Shown here in pieces: positions 35,891-47,385 of a stretch of DNA of 64,000 bases. Each line of letters opens with the position of its first letter. The first letter of the stretch is position 1. The DNA lies in assembly GCA_038098605.1 (NCBI GenBank), contig JAZDUA010000526.1, forward strand, positions 372,001 to 436,000. Reading direction: 5' to 3'. A program made the translations under genes and the position numbers. Source of the DNA: Gryllus longicercus (lineage: Eukaryota; Arthropoda; Insecta; Orthoptera; Gryllidae). Below the pieces are notes generated by a model. It was not told the DNA's origin. It was given only the letters and a program-made list of their open reading frames with translations, and did no database searches.

Positions 35891-36831
35891 GGGTTGGGGC
35901 GGGTGGGTTCAGAGGGAGGGTCGCAGCGTGTGTGTGTGTGTCAGGCAACGGGAACAATGCGGCCATGCGGGAATGATTTGGGGGCTTAGAGGAAGGGTGG
36001 GTAGGGTGACTATGTGAACTTGCTGGTGACGATTGAGTTCGGAGGTTGGGAATGGCGCAAAGAGGGTTGGTTTTCGGGAAATATGGGCAATGTGGAAGGG
36101 TGAATATAGAATGGGAGAACTTGTGGAATTTATTCCAAAATATCGAAATTCTGGTAAGAAGGAGACGGGAATGGTTGAATATCGGAGGTGGAATGGGAAG
36201 TGAAGAGAGAATCGATATGCGGTGGGGCAGTGGTGTGCAACTATCAGTTATATCCTGTGCAAACGTGGACAACGTGAAGAAGAAGAACTTCTTGCAGCAG
36301 AGGTTGTTTCTTCGTGATATTCTGAAGGGAATTGACGAAGATGCGATAGTGAAAATGTGGGGGCTGTCGATGCACACGGTGCAGAGTAAAATTGTTCGTT
36401 GCCAAACACGTTGCAGATCGTACGTTGTAGAATGTAGGAGATATTTAGAAGTTTTTGTATCTGCAAGCTTCAGAGTTCATCAACTCTTCACCGCACACAA
36501 TTCCACTCTACTTACCAAATGACGAAACCAAGCTTTCTGTTGTCCAGACGACAAAAGAGTCTCACGCGTGAACTGAATAGAGCACGGAGCTTCATTTCAA
36601 TTGGTTTACGGGCTCGCAGATATTTTGCAACATACACATGTGTAATATGTATAGTCTGAGAGACCGCAGAGGCAGAATTGGAGATTGGGCAAAGAAGGCA
36701 TCAGTGGGATCAATGAACAAAATGAGAAGTAGGACGAAGAGAGCGAGTGCGGGAGGGACTTGGTCCAGAGAGGAGTCGACAGCCATCTTGGGCGCGATCG
36801 CGAGCATATCTGTGAAACGTGTTTGCGAAAC
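35891..36831. other. G-rich to mixed segment, no gene
   Basis: 35880-36200 is G-rich on the plus strand, with a GT run at 35929-35941. The rest is mixed. The plus frame 36046-36522 is open but shows no recognisable domain. Confidence 0.4.
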
Positions 36832-37050
36832 GTGGTCGTGAGCGAGTTCGTGAGTATGGTCGTGAGCGAGTTCGCAAGCATGGTCGTGAGCGTGTTCGTG
36901 AGTATGGTCGTGAGCGTGGACGTGAGCATATTCTTGAGCATGTTCGTGAGCATGGTCGTGAGCATGGTCGTAAGCATATTCATGAGCGTGTTCGCGAGTA
37001 TGGTCGTGAGCGCGTGTGCGAGCGTGGCCGTGAGCGCGTTCGTGAGCAAG
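36832..37050 (+). repeat. 12-bp minisatellite
   Basis: About 18 units of gtcgtgagcgwg / ttcgtgagtatg type, with a 24-bp superperiod in places. As 12 is a multiple of three, reading frames persist and give arginine/glutamate-rich (plus) or histidine-rich (minus) repeats with no start context or domain. I treat these as non-coding. Confidence 0.9.
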
Positions 37051-37079
37051 GCAGTGGTGAGCAGGATCGCGAGCAGCAC

Positions 37080-37370
37080 CGCAGTGAGTTTGCAGCGCGG
37101 GATTGGAAACGCCGCCGCCGCCGCCGCCGGGGAGCGGGGGTGCGCGAGGGGCGGGCGCGTAAGCGCTGAATGAGCCGGAGGGGAAGGGAGGGGCGCGCCG
37201 GGCTATCGGAACATAATGGCTCCCTATTTGTGAGGCAATTAATTTAATCGCGCAACGCGATACGCGGGCCGGCGCGGGGAGGGGCGCGCGCCCGGCCGCG
37301 CCGCTGTGTTCTGCTTTATCGTTGGATGGCGCGCCGGCTATCTTCCTTCCGGTGCGGGGGTGGCGCTGCG
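37080..37370. promoter_or_regulatory. GC-rich island
   Basis: A (GCC)n run (37111-37127) is followed by a CpG-dense segment holding cataatggctcc and ggcaattaatttaatcgcg, a cluster of ATTA/TAAT cores. Confidence 0.45.
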
Positions 37371-38215
37371 CACCCCTCCCTCTCCCGCGCCCCGCCCCGC
37401 TCCGCCCCGCCCCGCCCCGCTTCGCGCGCAGCTCCGCACGCCGCGTTCCACCCGCCCCCGCCTCGCTTCCAGCTCTCGCTCCGCTCCGCGCCTCGCCCCG
37501 CTCCAGGCCCCGCTCCGCGCCCCGCTCCGCCCCCGTTCTAACCCCCGCCCCAGGCCCCGCTCCGCACACCGCTTTCCACCCGCCCCCGCCTCGCTTCCAG
37601 CTCTCGCTGCGCTATCGCTCTGCTCTCGCTCCGCGCCTCGCCCCGCCCGCCGCCCTTCTCCACACCCCGCCCAACGCCCCGCTCCGCGGCTCGTTCTACT
37701 CCCCGCCCCACGCCCCGCTCCGCGGCTCGTTCTACTCCCCGCCCCACGCCCCGCTCCGCACCTCGCTCCACATCCCGTTCTACTCCCTCGTTCCATTCCC
37801 CGCCCCACGCCCCGCTCCACGTTTCACTCCCCACTCCGCATCCCGGTCCGCTTCCCGCTCCACTCCCCGCCCTTCACCCCGCCCACGCTCCGCTTCGCTC
37901 CTCACCCCGCTTCGCGCCAGCCCCTAAACCGCTTTGGTCACCCGCTCTGTGGGCTGCCCCGCCCCATAGCGCGACGCTCCCGCTTCTGTTTCTCGACGCC
38001 TTCCGCTTGGAACTCCGCTGCTATACGGCTTTCCGCTGCCAGCTCCCGCTTCTAGCCTCTCCCCTCCCTGCCCCGCCCCGCCCTGCTCCCATCCGCCCCG
38101 CCCCGCTCTCCCCGCACCGCCCCCGCTCCGCCCCCCGCTCCGCCACCCGCTCCGCCCCCGCTCCGGCCCCCGCTCCGCACCCTACACTCCGCCCCCGCTC
38201 CGCCCCCCGCTCCGC
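37371..38215 (-). repeat. C-rich minisatellite, mixed units
   Basis: Plus strand C-rich, G-rich on minus. A block starting ccacccgcccccgcctcgct occurs near 37452 and 37579 (about 128 bp apart). A 36-bp unit with gctccgcggctcgttctact occurs at 37681 and 37717, with a partial third at 37753. Everything is built from gctcc/gcccc words. Confidence 0.85.
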
Positions 38216-38572
38216 CCCGCTCAGCCCCGCTCCGCTCCGCCCCGCTCCACCCCGCTCCGCTCCGCCCCGCTCCATCCCGCTCCGCCTCGCTCCGCCCCGC
38301 TCCGCCCCGCTCCGCCCCGCTCCGCCCCGCTCCGCCCCGCTCCGCCCCGCTCCACCCCGCTCCACCCCGCTCCACCCCGCTCCGCCCCGCTCCACCTCGC
38401 TCCGCCCCGCTCCGCCCCGCTCCGCCCCGCTCCGCCCCGCTCCGCCCCGCTCCGCCCCGCTCCGCCCCGCTCCGCCCCGCTCCGCCCCGCTCCGCCCCGC
38501 TCCGCCCCGCTCCGCCCCGCTCCGCTCCGCCCCGCTCCACCCCGCTCCACCTCGCTCCACCCCGCTCCATTT
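38216..38572 (-). repeat. 10-bp minisatellite GCTCCGCCCC
   Basis: About 35 units of tccgccccgc, with 5-bp slips (tccgctccgc) and ccac variants near both ends. The same words occur at 26560-26740 and 60940-61190. Alanine/proline/arginine and glycine/alanine/glutamate frames on both strands are repeat shadows. Confidence 0.95.
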
Positions 38573-41175
38573 CGCGCGCAGGGGCCGCGCGTCGCCATTC
38601 CCGATAAAATCCAAACCCAAGTTGCTGGCGCTGACCAAGTTGCATGAGGAACAGGAGGGCGTGGACGCCACGGAAATTGTACTTACGTGTTCATGCGAAA
38701 GAACGCTTTATTACAAGCCTTTCCCCGGTACTACAGCGCTGATATTTTAATATCGGGCCGGCAAAAACGTTTCGTGTCTGTTCAGTTCAGGCTTTGTTTC
38801 TCATTTTCTGTTAATTGCGCGAAGCCCATGTTTTACAAATGAACGTTACGCGAATTCCGAAGAAACCCAATCTTTTGGATAATACTGAACAGTTGACACT
38901 AACTGATAACTTCAGAGGCTCTATATTTTAAACTTACCCTGATAGGCTACTAGTTGTTCAAAAGAGGACGACATGGAATTTAGATAACACTGTGCGTGTG
39001 ATATGGAGATGGAGCCTACATCGATATTGTTTTCCAGCATCAGATATGATTCGTTTCCGTTTTCGGGCTTTGCGACTCGATTTCCCCTCATTCTCTAAAC
39101 GCTTGGGATTGTTGCCGAATGTTACGTGTTTTTCTGTTGGAGAAAATCTAAAATACTTTTTTATTTCGACTTAATTGTGAAGAGAACGCAGATATTGTTT
39201 TTAGATTATTCATCTTCTTTCGACCTCTTTCGTTTCCCTTTAATAAGAACTATGCTCAATAAGTTAAATAACGTTTACAAATGGCGGTGTTGGCCAATTT
39301 ATTTTGTACTTAGTCAAGCGTTTTTCAAGCGTTCAAACCCACATCCAATAAGATACCCGTGTTTTCATTTATCGCACTTCCTGTGTTGGTAATGATGGTC
39401 ATATTTTTATATATACTTTGATTTTTCATTTCGTTCGTGGTATTTTTCGCCTGAATTCTAGTTGGGTTCGACAACACGATTATTTATAGTAAAATTTACG
39501 AGTATTATTCATTGTATATTGATTTGTTTAGCTCGTGATGGTTTTTCCTTTTTAAACGGGAGACGTAGAATGCCAAAAATCGCCAATCATCGCAAAACCT
39601 TCGCCATTTCTCGCTCTCATATCTCCATGAAAGGACAATACCCTGCGGTCATGCAATCGATTCAGACGAAGCGACTGAAATCGCACGAAGTCGGCATTTC
39701 TCAACCGAGAGCGGTGGGCGATATGCCAAGGTCGCAAAAGGCGGATGCTAACGCCGAGAATCCCCAGAAGAGGAAATTCCATTTCAAGACTCCTCGGCGG
39801 TCGATGGCAGGCAGCGTATGACGCGTCTGCGGTGTACTTGTAATGCATTGGAAGCGATATCAAAGCGCGTTTATCAGACGTCGCGGGCTAGCATCCTTTT
39901 CCATAGGGCGCGTCCTGTTTTCCTGGGACGAACAGTTGAATCACGCCGCGCGTGGGTCGCGAAACGATGGAAAACACGTATAGTTTGTTTACAAACGTTC
40001 GTCGGCTGATCGTCGGTTCGTCGGTGTTATGTAATTATTGCAAAAGATAGTGAGAAGGAATCCGGACCAAAGTCGGGGAAGGGAGAGAGGATGTATCCTG
40101 GATCCTGGTAAGAATTTTCAGAAATTCCATAAGTGTGACTCTCCGCAAAGGAGTATGGTAAAAATATTCCTTTTATAAAGCTTTGCGAAGAAAATGTGCA
40201 TAAGGAAGAACTGTCGGTGTGATTTGAAAATGTATATTTTAAGCTTGTGTCAATCCCTTATTGGTGTCTGCACATATCTGTGTCCATTGTTGTACGAATG
40301 CATTTGGTTAGGATGCAAAATATTTCATGTCAACAAATTTGTTGACTTTAGACACACACATCTGTAAGAATCATTCCCTATATGCCGAGTAAGAGAGTAG
40401 ACGGTAAGAGAAATTAAGACGTTCACTGAATAAAATCATGGCAATTGTAAATTAATATTACCTCCTGGAGACACTTTAAAATATGAAAATAATATTTATT
40501 TTATTACTACTACTTGAAATGCCTTTTCTCAACTAATAAAGTCATTGCCTCGTCTTCAGTACCAGTACTAATCTCAACGGACACAAGGCCATCAACACTA
40601 AAATAGATAAAAGAACAATTCATCAAAATAATTCTACATATCCTTGAAACTTGTGAAGATTAATTAACTTTACTATTATTCCCTTATCTATCATTGGCCT
40701 TTTAACGGAGATTTACAAGTACTTTTATTTACAATGTGGCTCTTAATGTTTCAATATCGCTCTGAGCACATTGATAAGGTTCATTATAATATGGGTAATG
40801 ATTAAAAACACTTTTCTACATAGGTCTAGACAATAAAAAATACGCATTTTGAACAATGTAGCAAAGCCACCATATCAGCTAACAGGTTAAAATTTTTAGT
40901 ATTTAATCAACATTTTAATAAATTTCAGTTGTTAATACCGCCGTAGAAGGAAGAGCACTGAAAAACAAAAACGACTCCTTAGTCGTAATAACTACAATGT
41001 AGCATATTTAATATGTGAACGTTCATGAGAATGGAGAGCAAGAAAAGAGCTGCTGGCCAACCAATCACGGCCGAGCACACCAGACCGGACAGAGATATGA
41101 GCCCGAGCTCTGATCGTCCCGGTGCGTTCCTGCTCGAAGGCGAGGAAACCCGCCGAAAGCAGCCGCAAGAGAAGC
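38573..41175. other. AT-rich to mixed stretch, no gene supported
   Basis: AT-rich for the most part. 39540-39850 has balanced composition and a basic open frame (39571-39821 plus, about 83 codons from an internal ATG) that resembles nothing I know. I do not call it a gene. Confidence 0.45.
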
Positions 41176-41385
41176 GAGGGTTTGGACACCCCTGCGCCGA
41201 AGACATTCGCTCGTCCGGAGGCCGGAAGGGCGATCGCTGCTGCCCTCTGGCGGCTGCACCCCGCTCCCGCTTCCGCTTCCGCTTCTGCCATCTTCTCCGC
41301 TCACCCGCCGCCACCCCGGATGCCATTCGTGTCACCCGACACGGCATCCACGGCCGCAGCTCGCGTTGCTTCTGAGACTGCTGGC
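41176..41385. other. GC-rich segment
   Basis: Moderately GC-rich with a short ttccgcttccgcttc repeat near 41270 and ccgccgccaccc. No domain in the open frames. Confidence 0.45.
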
Positions 41386-42005
41386 GGGGCATTGCTGATT
41401 TATTATGGATATCCCTCGCTTTGGGTATTGTTTCATATATCTCGACGCGGAAAATGAAACACATCCTGCGGATGAGAAATTGCTATATGAGAATTTATGT
41501 GCTTGTCTTCACATTGTAATTATTACGGGGAGCAACTGTAAATGAAGGTACTATTGACTAACATTAGCGAACTGTGGATTGCTTTGCATATGAAGAAATA
41601 TCTAAAAATCGGAAAGCGGTCTCATAAACGAGGATGAAGGGATGTTGGAAGTTCTAGAGAGCTTACAAATATTAATGGTGATTCTAAGTGGTCGAAAGGA
41701 TTTGGAAAAAATAACCACATTCCGATCCTTTAAATTAGCTAATCTCTTGATTTCTGTACGAGAATAAAATATTTTCAATGAAACCTTACAGAATAAAACA
41801 AACGTAATTACTGGAAGTAAAATATGAACTTTTTAACATTATATGCACCTAAAAACACTCGCATGAAGGCTTGCAAAGACACCAATATATGTCATTATTA
41901 TTACATTATTTTATTATTTATTACATAATTTAATAACTTTTCATCTATTAGTTCTACGATGGTTTCAATTGTAACGATCGCCATTTCTGAACGCACGCAC
42001 TGTAC
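41386..42005. other. AT-rich stretch, nothing recognised
   Basis: AT-rich with an ATT-rich run at 41890-41940. Confidence 0.5.
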
Positions 42006-42430
42006 CCTGTGCCCAGTAGTTCTCTCACCGCCCCGCAGCCGCAAACGCACCGTCGCCATCGCCGCCCCGACTCTGCCCCTCCTCCCCCACCCGCGGCCCC
42101 CCCTCCCTCCACTCGCGCTTCCATATTTCACGCACAGGAACCCGCCGCGCACCCCCACCCGCTCCCCGCCGCCGCCGCCGCCGCCGGCGCCTGCGCACAC
42201 CCTGCCGTCATTACGGCTCTCCCTTTTGTGCCGGCGCGCGCATAATATTCCGTGAAAACAATACTTAGACTAATTCACTTCCGGCGCGCGCGCTCTGCTG
42301 ACAGCGCCGCGAGACATTAGCGTCCTCGTTCATCACGGGGCGAGGTGCAAAAACGCGCCCCGTCGCTGCGGTTGAGCGGGAGGGGGGTGGGGGTGAACGC
42401 GCAACATGGCGGCGTCCGCCCCGGACGAGC
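42006..42430. promoter_or_regulatory. GC-rich island with YY1/Pho site
   Basis: C-rich left half with (GCC)n at 42168-42187. The right half has gagacattagcgtcc and a perfect AACATGGCGGC (42403-42413), the YY1/Pleiohomeotic consensus (AAnATGGCGGC). Confidence 0.45.
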
Positions 42431-42459
42431 GTCAAATGCATCTGAAAATAAACGGCGCG

Positions 42460-42484
42460 AAATAAAATAAAATAAAATAAAATA
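42460..42484 (+). repeat. (AAAAT)n microsatellite
   Basis: About five AAAAT units directly after the island. Confidence 0.9.
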
Positions 42485-42718
42485 ATATAACCTCGTGATT
42501 CCATGAAATGATGACGAGTGCCACTCTCATTTTGTAGGCAGAGTATGCGGGTTCGCTTTTTTTCGTGTCCAACCTTTTTCTGGGCTCGTGACAGGGTTTG
42601 CCGGTGTCCATTTGTGTAGGTGTAATTGTAGCGGTAATCGAAAGGAGTGAATGATTCTGGATGTTCGGATGAATTGATAGTTGGGATGAAAACTTAACTA
42701 CACTAGAATTACACGTAA

Positions 42719-42721
<3 letters not shown>

Positions 42722-42761
<40 letters not shown>

Positions 42762-42770
42762 ACACACACA
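42722..42770 (+). repeat. (CT)n and (CA)n microsatellite
   Basis: About 19 CT units with one interruption, then six CA units. It joins the 3' end of the tRNA-like element on the minus strand. Confidence 0.95.
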
Positions 42771-42855
42771 TGGGAGTCGAACCCGGTCTGCGCCCCTGAA
42801 GCGGACCCGGGTGAAGTGGAAGTGGAAAAGCCTCTGGCCGAGAGGGAGTGTCATT
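42771..42855 (-). mobile_element. tRNA-like element with microsatellite tail
   Basis: On the minus strand: A-box-like tctcggccagaggc, B box GGTTCGACTCC (about 42776-42786), then immediately (TG)n(AG)n. It is about the length of a tRNA with an extra arm. It lacks acceptor pairing and has a simple-repeat tail, so I call it SINE-like rather than a tRNA gene. Confidence 0.5.
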
Positions 42856-44764
42856 GCAGTGCAGCGTACGTCACTTAAATTCTTAATATCGATGAACAAC
42901 GATTAAATGAAGCCGACAAAATATGACGTGAAAATAAAATAAAATGAAATAAACTTGAAAATCGAGTTTATATTAATATAAACTAATGATATTTTAAGGA
43001 ATGCATGGCCCATTGTAATACATGTACTTCTTAATCTTTATTCTCGAAGCCAAAAGGCGTAGACTTCAACAGAAAAATTGTATCAAGCTATAGGTGCTAA
43101 GAATAGTCTTTCTAACCGTGAGATTTATTTTACGTATATAACTAAGTGCATATTCGTGATTTAAATTATGAAGAATAAATATATCCATGTACAATATGCA
43201 CATTTATTTAAATTCAAAGCAAAATTACTTAGTGCGAGAATGACGTGAAATCGACCTTTACTACACGCTCGTAATTTTTGCACTTAAATGTAATGTAAAT
43301 GTAAATAATTTGATTTAGCAGTTTAAAGGACTGAATTTGCATTTCTTAGTTCAACATGTCATGAAATGAGCATGTAGCTCGAAAAAACTGAAATAATGTG
43401 TTGAGTTTTATGTTTTTCTGTGATATTGTTGTTATATAAAATGATACGCAATTGACAAACCATCCTTGCCCTTCAGTAACCTATAAGTTTAAGACCTCAG
43501 AGTTAAAATGTATGGTGATATTACTGTTAATTGTCAATTTCCGACGCAATTTTACGGACTAACCTTTAAATTCCTTTGAACACTTTTCCCTTCGAAAAAA
43601 ACCAATACCATCGCTTCTATTATCAGTCCGAACACCCGGATGATTTATACACTTTTTTAAGTCGACTTCGACATGGTATTTGTTGTCACGACATCAGAAG
43701 CCCAGAATCGTCATTTGACAGTTCCACTCATCTTCATCATTTCGCTCCTGAACCTCCCCCAAGGCTGTTTTGAGTAACATCTTACTCTCCGCGACATCTC
43801 GAACTGACACGTTTGACAAACGACTTGCAGCTCTGCACCGTCAGGGCGCATTCGGTTTTATTTACTCGATTCATTAGCCCCACGCGTTGACCTCCCACGC
43901 GCCCGCCACTGCGCTCCGATAACAAAGTCACAAAAACGCAGGGGACCATTAGAAGAGCCCTGCGGGACGCCACCGCGTCAGGGAGCATGTAAAGAAAGGA
44001 GGTCGGGAGAAGAGGCAACATGGGAGAATAAAGGGAAGGGAGGCAAGTATTGAAAGACTGGGGAAGCGAATTAGAGACAGTCAGGTACAGGGAAGGAGTT
44101 GAAAAGAGAGAAAGATAATGTTTATAAGAGACAGAGAAAAAGCACAGACAGGTGAAAACAACAAAAGATCCAGGCATATGAATGACGTTGCGGAAACAAT
44201 GGAAGGTTGTGTTAGCTGGGATAACAAAACAAATGAGTGAAGAATGAGTTGTTACGATCAAGGCAGCAGTAATTTGACAACAGAAGAAGGATGTGCGGAA
44301 ATTGCAAATGTGGGAAAAGAGAATCTCGGAATTGTTAGCAGCACAAGAATATAAGATACTGAATATTTTCCTCAAGTGGTGCCAGAGAGATTAAGAAAGC
44401 AGGGAAATATGAGAGGATGATAAAAGCGGCGGATAAGTGTGTGTATGTGCGGCTTCGGATGAGTAACTGAATGACAGGGAATTTTAGAAGAATGAAGGGA
44501 CTAGATTAGAGGAGGCAGTGAGTAATTGGGGTGAAACATAACAGAATATGAGGGAACTTACAGTAGGAGTATTTGTACTTACATATATCGTCACAAGCTC
44601 CTCACCAAAGCGACTCCTCGGAGAGGAATCATTAAGAGTAAAAGTATAGACATTAGTTGTCATTAAGTTTCTCTGACGAAGGGTACCGTATTGCACAAAA
44701 TCAGGCGCAGCAATGAGAGAGTCACAGGGATTAGAACCCGATTTACGGGCTTCCTCTTCACGAG
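42856..44764. other. AT-rich stretch with purine block
   Basis: No gene. 43990-44170 is purine-rich on the plus strand. A B-box-like ggttctaatcc on minus near 44728 has no matching A box. Confidence 0.45.
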
Positions 44765-44940
44765 TTCGGAGATTTCACGAAAGCGCGCACGCGCACTGTC
44801 GTTTCTGGCGTTTGAGAAGCACACTGCGCATGCGCTCGCGCACGTTCGCCTCACCCTTGAATCTTTCGCCAAAGCGTGCGAGTGGGATTTAAGAAACGGA
44901 GGCGACAGGTACTCGACAGAGGGTGAGCTTGGATGCAAAA
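44765..44940. promoter_or_regulatory. CpG segment with two NRF1-type sites
   Basis: CGCGCACGCGCA at 44784-44795 matches YGCGCAYGCGCR exactly. TGCGCATGCGCT at 44825-44836 matches in 11 of 12. NRF1 (Ewg in Drosophila) sites are typical of CpG promoters, but no gene start is visible nearby. Confidence 0.4.
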
Positions 44941-45190
44941 CGCACGATGGCAGCGCGGCGTGGCGCGGGATAGCGGCATCGGGCAGCATGGCGAGCGCGG
45001 CGTGGCGCGGCATGGGGCGGCATGGGACAGCATGGCGAGCGCGGCGTGGCGCGGCATGGGGCGGCATGGGACAGCATGGGGCGGCGTGGCGCAGGTCGGA
45101 GCGGCATGGGGTGGTGTGGTGCGGCGTGGCGCGGCGTGGCGCGGCGTGGCGCGGCGTGGCGGGGCGTGGCGGGGCGTGGCGGGGCGCCGG
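44941..45190 (+). repeat. GCGGCGTGGC / GCGGCATGGG minisatellite
   Basis: 10-bp units with a 44-bp higher-order block (cagcatggcgagcgcggcg at 44984 and 45028). It ends in four gcggcgtggc and three ggggcgtggc units. The tryptophan/arginine-rich frames are artefacts. Confidence 0.85.
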
Positions 45191-45550
45191 GATTCGGCGC
45201 CCAGAGCCCGGGGGCGGCGCGTATGATAACCCCGAGGGGAGAAATAATTTATGGCGCGGAAGAGGGGGTGGCGGCGGAGCGCCGGCCGCCTAACGAGGGT
45301 GCGTGAGGGCGGGCGTGGGGTGCGGGTGGGGGTAAGGCGATAGCAATGCGCTAATTGCCGTGTTTCCTCCCCTCTAATAACAGGGTGCGCGGGCGCGCGC
45401 TGGGCTGCCCCGGCCGAGCAGGTAGAGGGCCCCGCCCCCTGCGCCCCGCGAGCGCGCACGCACCGCCCCCGGCGCACGCGCACGCACGCACGCGGCACGC
45501 CCCCGCACGGGCTGGCGCTCTCGGCAGACGCCCTCGGAGCCACAGCGGGC
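45191..45550. promoter_or_regulatory. GC-rich island
   Basis: CpG-dense with TTTATGGCG (45248-45256), gcgctaattgcc and tctaataac words in the left half, and cgcacgcacgc repeats at 45470-45495. Confidence 0.45.
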
Positions 45551-45574
45551 GAAATGTTGGGGATATAGTTGTAG

Positions 45575-45711
45575 TTACTTCTAGGCTGTTCGGGTGACGC
45601 CGCGTTGTTGGCAGTCCCCCGGTCACTACCCTGAAGAAGCCTGCGACATGACAGGCGAAACGTCGGCCTATCTGCCAACAACGCGGCGTCATCCGGACAG
45701 CCTAGAAGTAA
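45575..45711. mobile_element. 40-bp fold-back element with hammerhead-like core
   Basis: Arms 45575-45614 and 45672-45711 are inverted repeats. Their only two mismatches would be G-U pairs in RNA. The 57-bp loop carries CTGAAGA (45631-45637), GCCTG/CAGGC (45639-45643, 45652-45656) and GAAA (45657-45660), an order like the hammerhead ribozyme core found in Penelope-like retroelements. I find no matching stem III or cleavage site, so activity is not supported. Confidence 0.6.
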
Positions 45712-46741
45712 TGGACTCGAGCCGCGGAAGCCTACGTGTACATACACTTTTAGTTGGAATTTTTGTTTAGGAATTGAGAAATGCAAAGTTCAGCGTGTAA
45801 TAACAATCCTCAGCTGATAAGATTGCTTAAATATACTTGAAAATTACTTTCAATAATCTTACTTACTACTAGGGTGACAGTGGTATCTTTAGATTGCTAA
45901 CTCGCACCCAACTCCGCGGTTTCGAACATTTTAATTAGCACCTAGGCACATTTCTCTGGCCGTTTCTGCCACTTGTTTGCCGCAACAATCAAATTAACCA
46001 CTGGTTTTACAGACGTCGCAATTGAAATTTCTTGTTCGCCTTTTGGAGGGACATCTATACAACGAAGTAGGATGTTCCAATTATCTGATGTTACAAAAAT
46101 AAGGGTCCAAAATTGTTCTTTTGTCTTTTACTGTCAAAAATTTTTGTTGGTATAATGAATTATTTCTGCCAAATTTTAGCTACATTTTGTTGAAACAAGT
46201 GAGTAATATGGTACCGCATATATTTCAATTTTATTGTTATATAAATAACTAGTTATAAATCCGCAAGCCACTTGCATCTTTTACGTTAAGAAATGAACAT
46301 AGCTCCTATTCCTTGTTATTCGTATGTCCATTATTGATTTTCTTATTTTTAGAAATTAAACTTTGATATTTCATAACTAGCACCAGGATGCAGATTACAT
46401 TTACTTCGACTAGGATGAAACGTCATTTGGGGAATGACTGATGACGACGACGTAGCTCTGAGGAACTGAGAGTCAGAAGAAGAGGGAAAATCCTCAGTGA
46501 TCGCGTCGTCGGGGCGACGTTGCGACGTAGAATATCCCAGGCGATTCGACTGTCATGTTGTGGCTTTCTTCACAGGACGCACTCAGGAAGACGAAACGTT
46601 ACAACATTGCCTGAAAAGTGTCGCCTCACAAGATCGAAAGACATCAATTCCTTACAAGACCGCCAGATTTTATTATGATGCCAGTGCCTGAGAGTTTTGG
46701 CCATACCTGAAATGGCCGAATGATTTGACGGAGAGATGATT
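45712..46741. other. AT-rich to mixed stretch, no gene
   Basis: AT-rich to 46400. 46430-46700 is mixed, with a frame of 65 codons that I do not recognise. Confidence 0.45.
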
Positions 46742-46960
46742 GTGATTATGATGGTGCAGTACCGGACGGAGCAGTAACGGAATGAAAGGAAGTCAAAACG
46801 GGATAACCCCGAGAAAATCGGCCGCGATGGGCTTTGCCCACCACAAATTCCACGTGGGTCACCCGCAATTCGAACCCTGGAACGCAGTGGTGGAAGGCGA
46901 GTGACCTTTCTCCATTAGGGTTGCTCGAGCGGGCGGCCCTCATGGCGTAGCCTGGCCCGC
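46742..46960 (-). mobile_element. tRNA-derived SINE family B
   Basis: On the minus strand: ccagggttcgaattgcgg (B-box-like, about 46868-46880), cacgtggaatttgtggtggg, gattttctcggggttatcc and cattccgttactgctcc. It is among the clearest copies for defining the family body. Confidence 0.7.
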
Positions 46961-47385
46961 AGTTGCACACAACTATGCGAATGTACAGGTTGCTTAACAA
47001 TTACATCTCAACCTATGCTTTCTCTGATAGGAAGGTTGAGGAAACCATGATGGCACCTTATAAACATGAAAATATTTCACAGAAAATAAGAAATTGATAT
47101 TTATTTGCAATGCGAGTAGGACGTGTGGGGTTTTCACAACGGTTGAATGAAGATAGATTTTGAATGTGAAGAATATTGGAGAAGAAGTTCTGGGACGGGT
47201 AAGCAACGTGATGAATGGCGGGACCGAGGTTAAATTCATTAAGTAATTGGTGATATGATAAGGACCAGTATGTGTTAGGGCAACCGATTTGAAACGTTGC
47301 TGGTCGAGTCAGCCCGTCGAGGCAAGGCGCTCGGTGCCAATCGGCTCTAGTCTAGAGCGACACCGCAGGCCGTTTGACCCAATCG
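46961..47385. other. AT-rich to mixed stretch, nothing recognised
   Basis: No gene or repeat recognised. Confidence 0.45.

Noticed and set aside
36592..38750. Several 200-325-codon frames on both strands
   Set aside because: Shadows of the 12-bp and 10-bp minisatellites.
39462..39863. Basic open frame of about 119 codons in balanced DNA, overlapped by a minus frame
   Set aside because: No family resemblance and no splice or promoter evidence; left as undetermined.
44720..44745. Isolated B-box-like ggttctaatcc on the minus strand
   Set aside because: No A box, body or tail and no second copy.
45631..45661. Active hammerhead ribozyme
   Set aside because: The core words are present, but I could not find a complementary stem III or a cleavage triplet; kept only as a resemblance.
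44691..45786. Frames of 200-311 codons on both strands
   Set aside because: They follow the GCGGCGTGGC array and the GC island; no recognisable domain.
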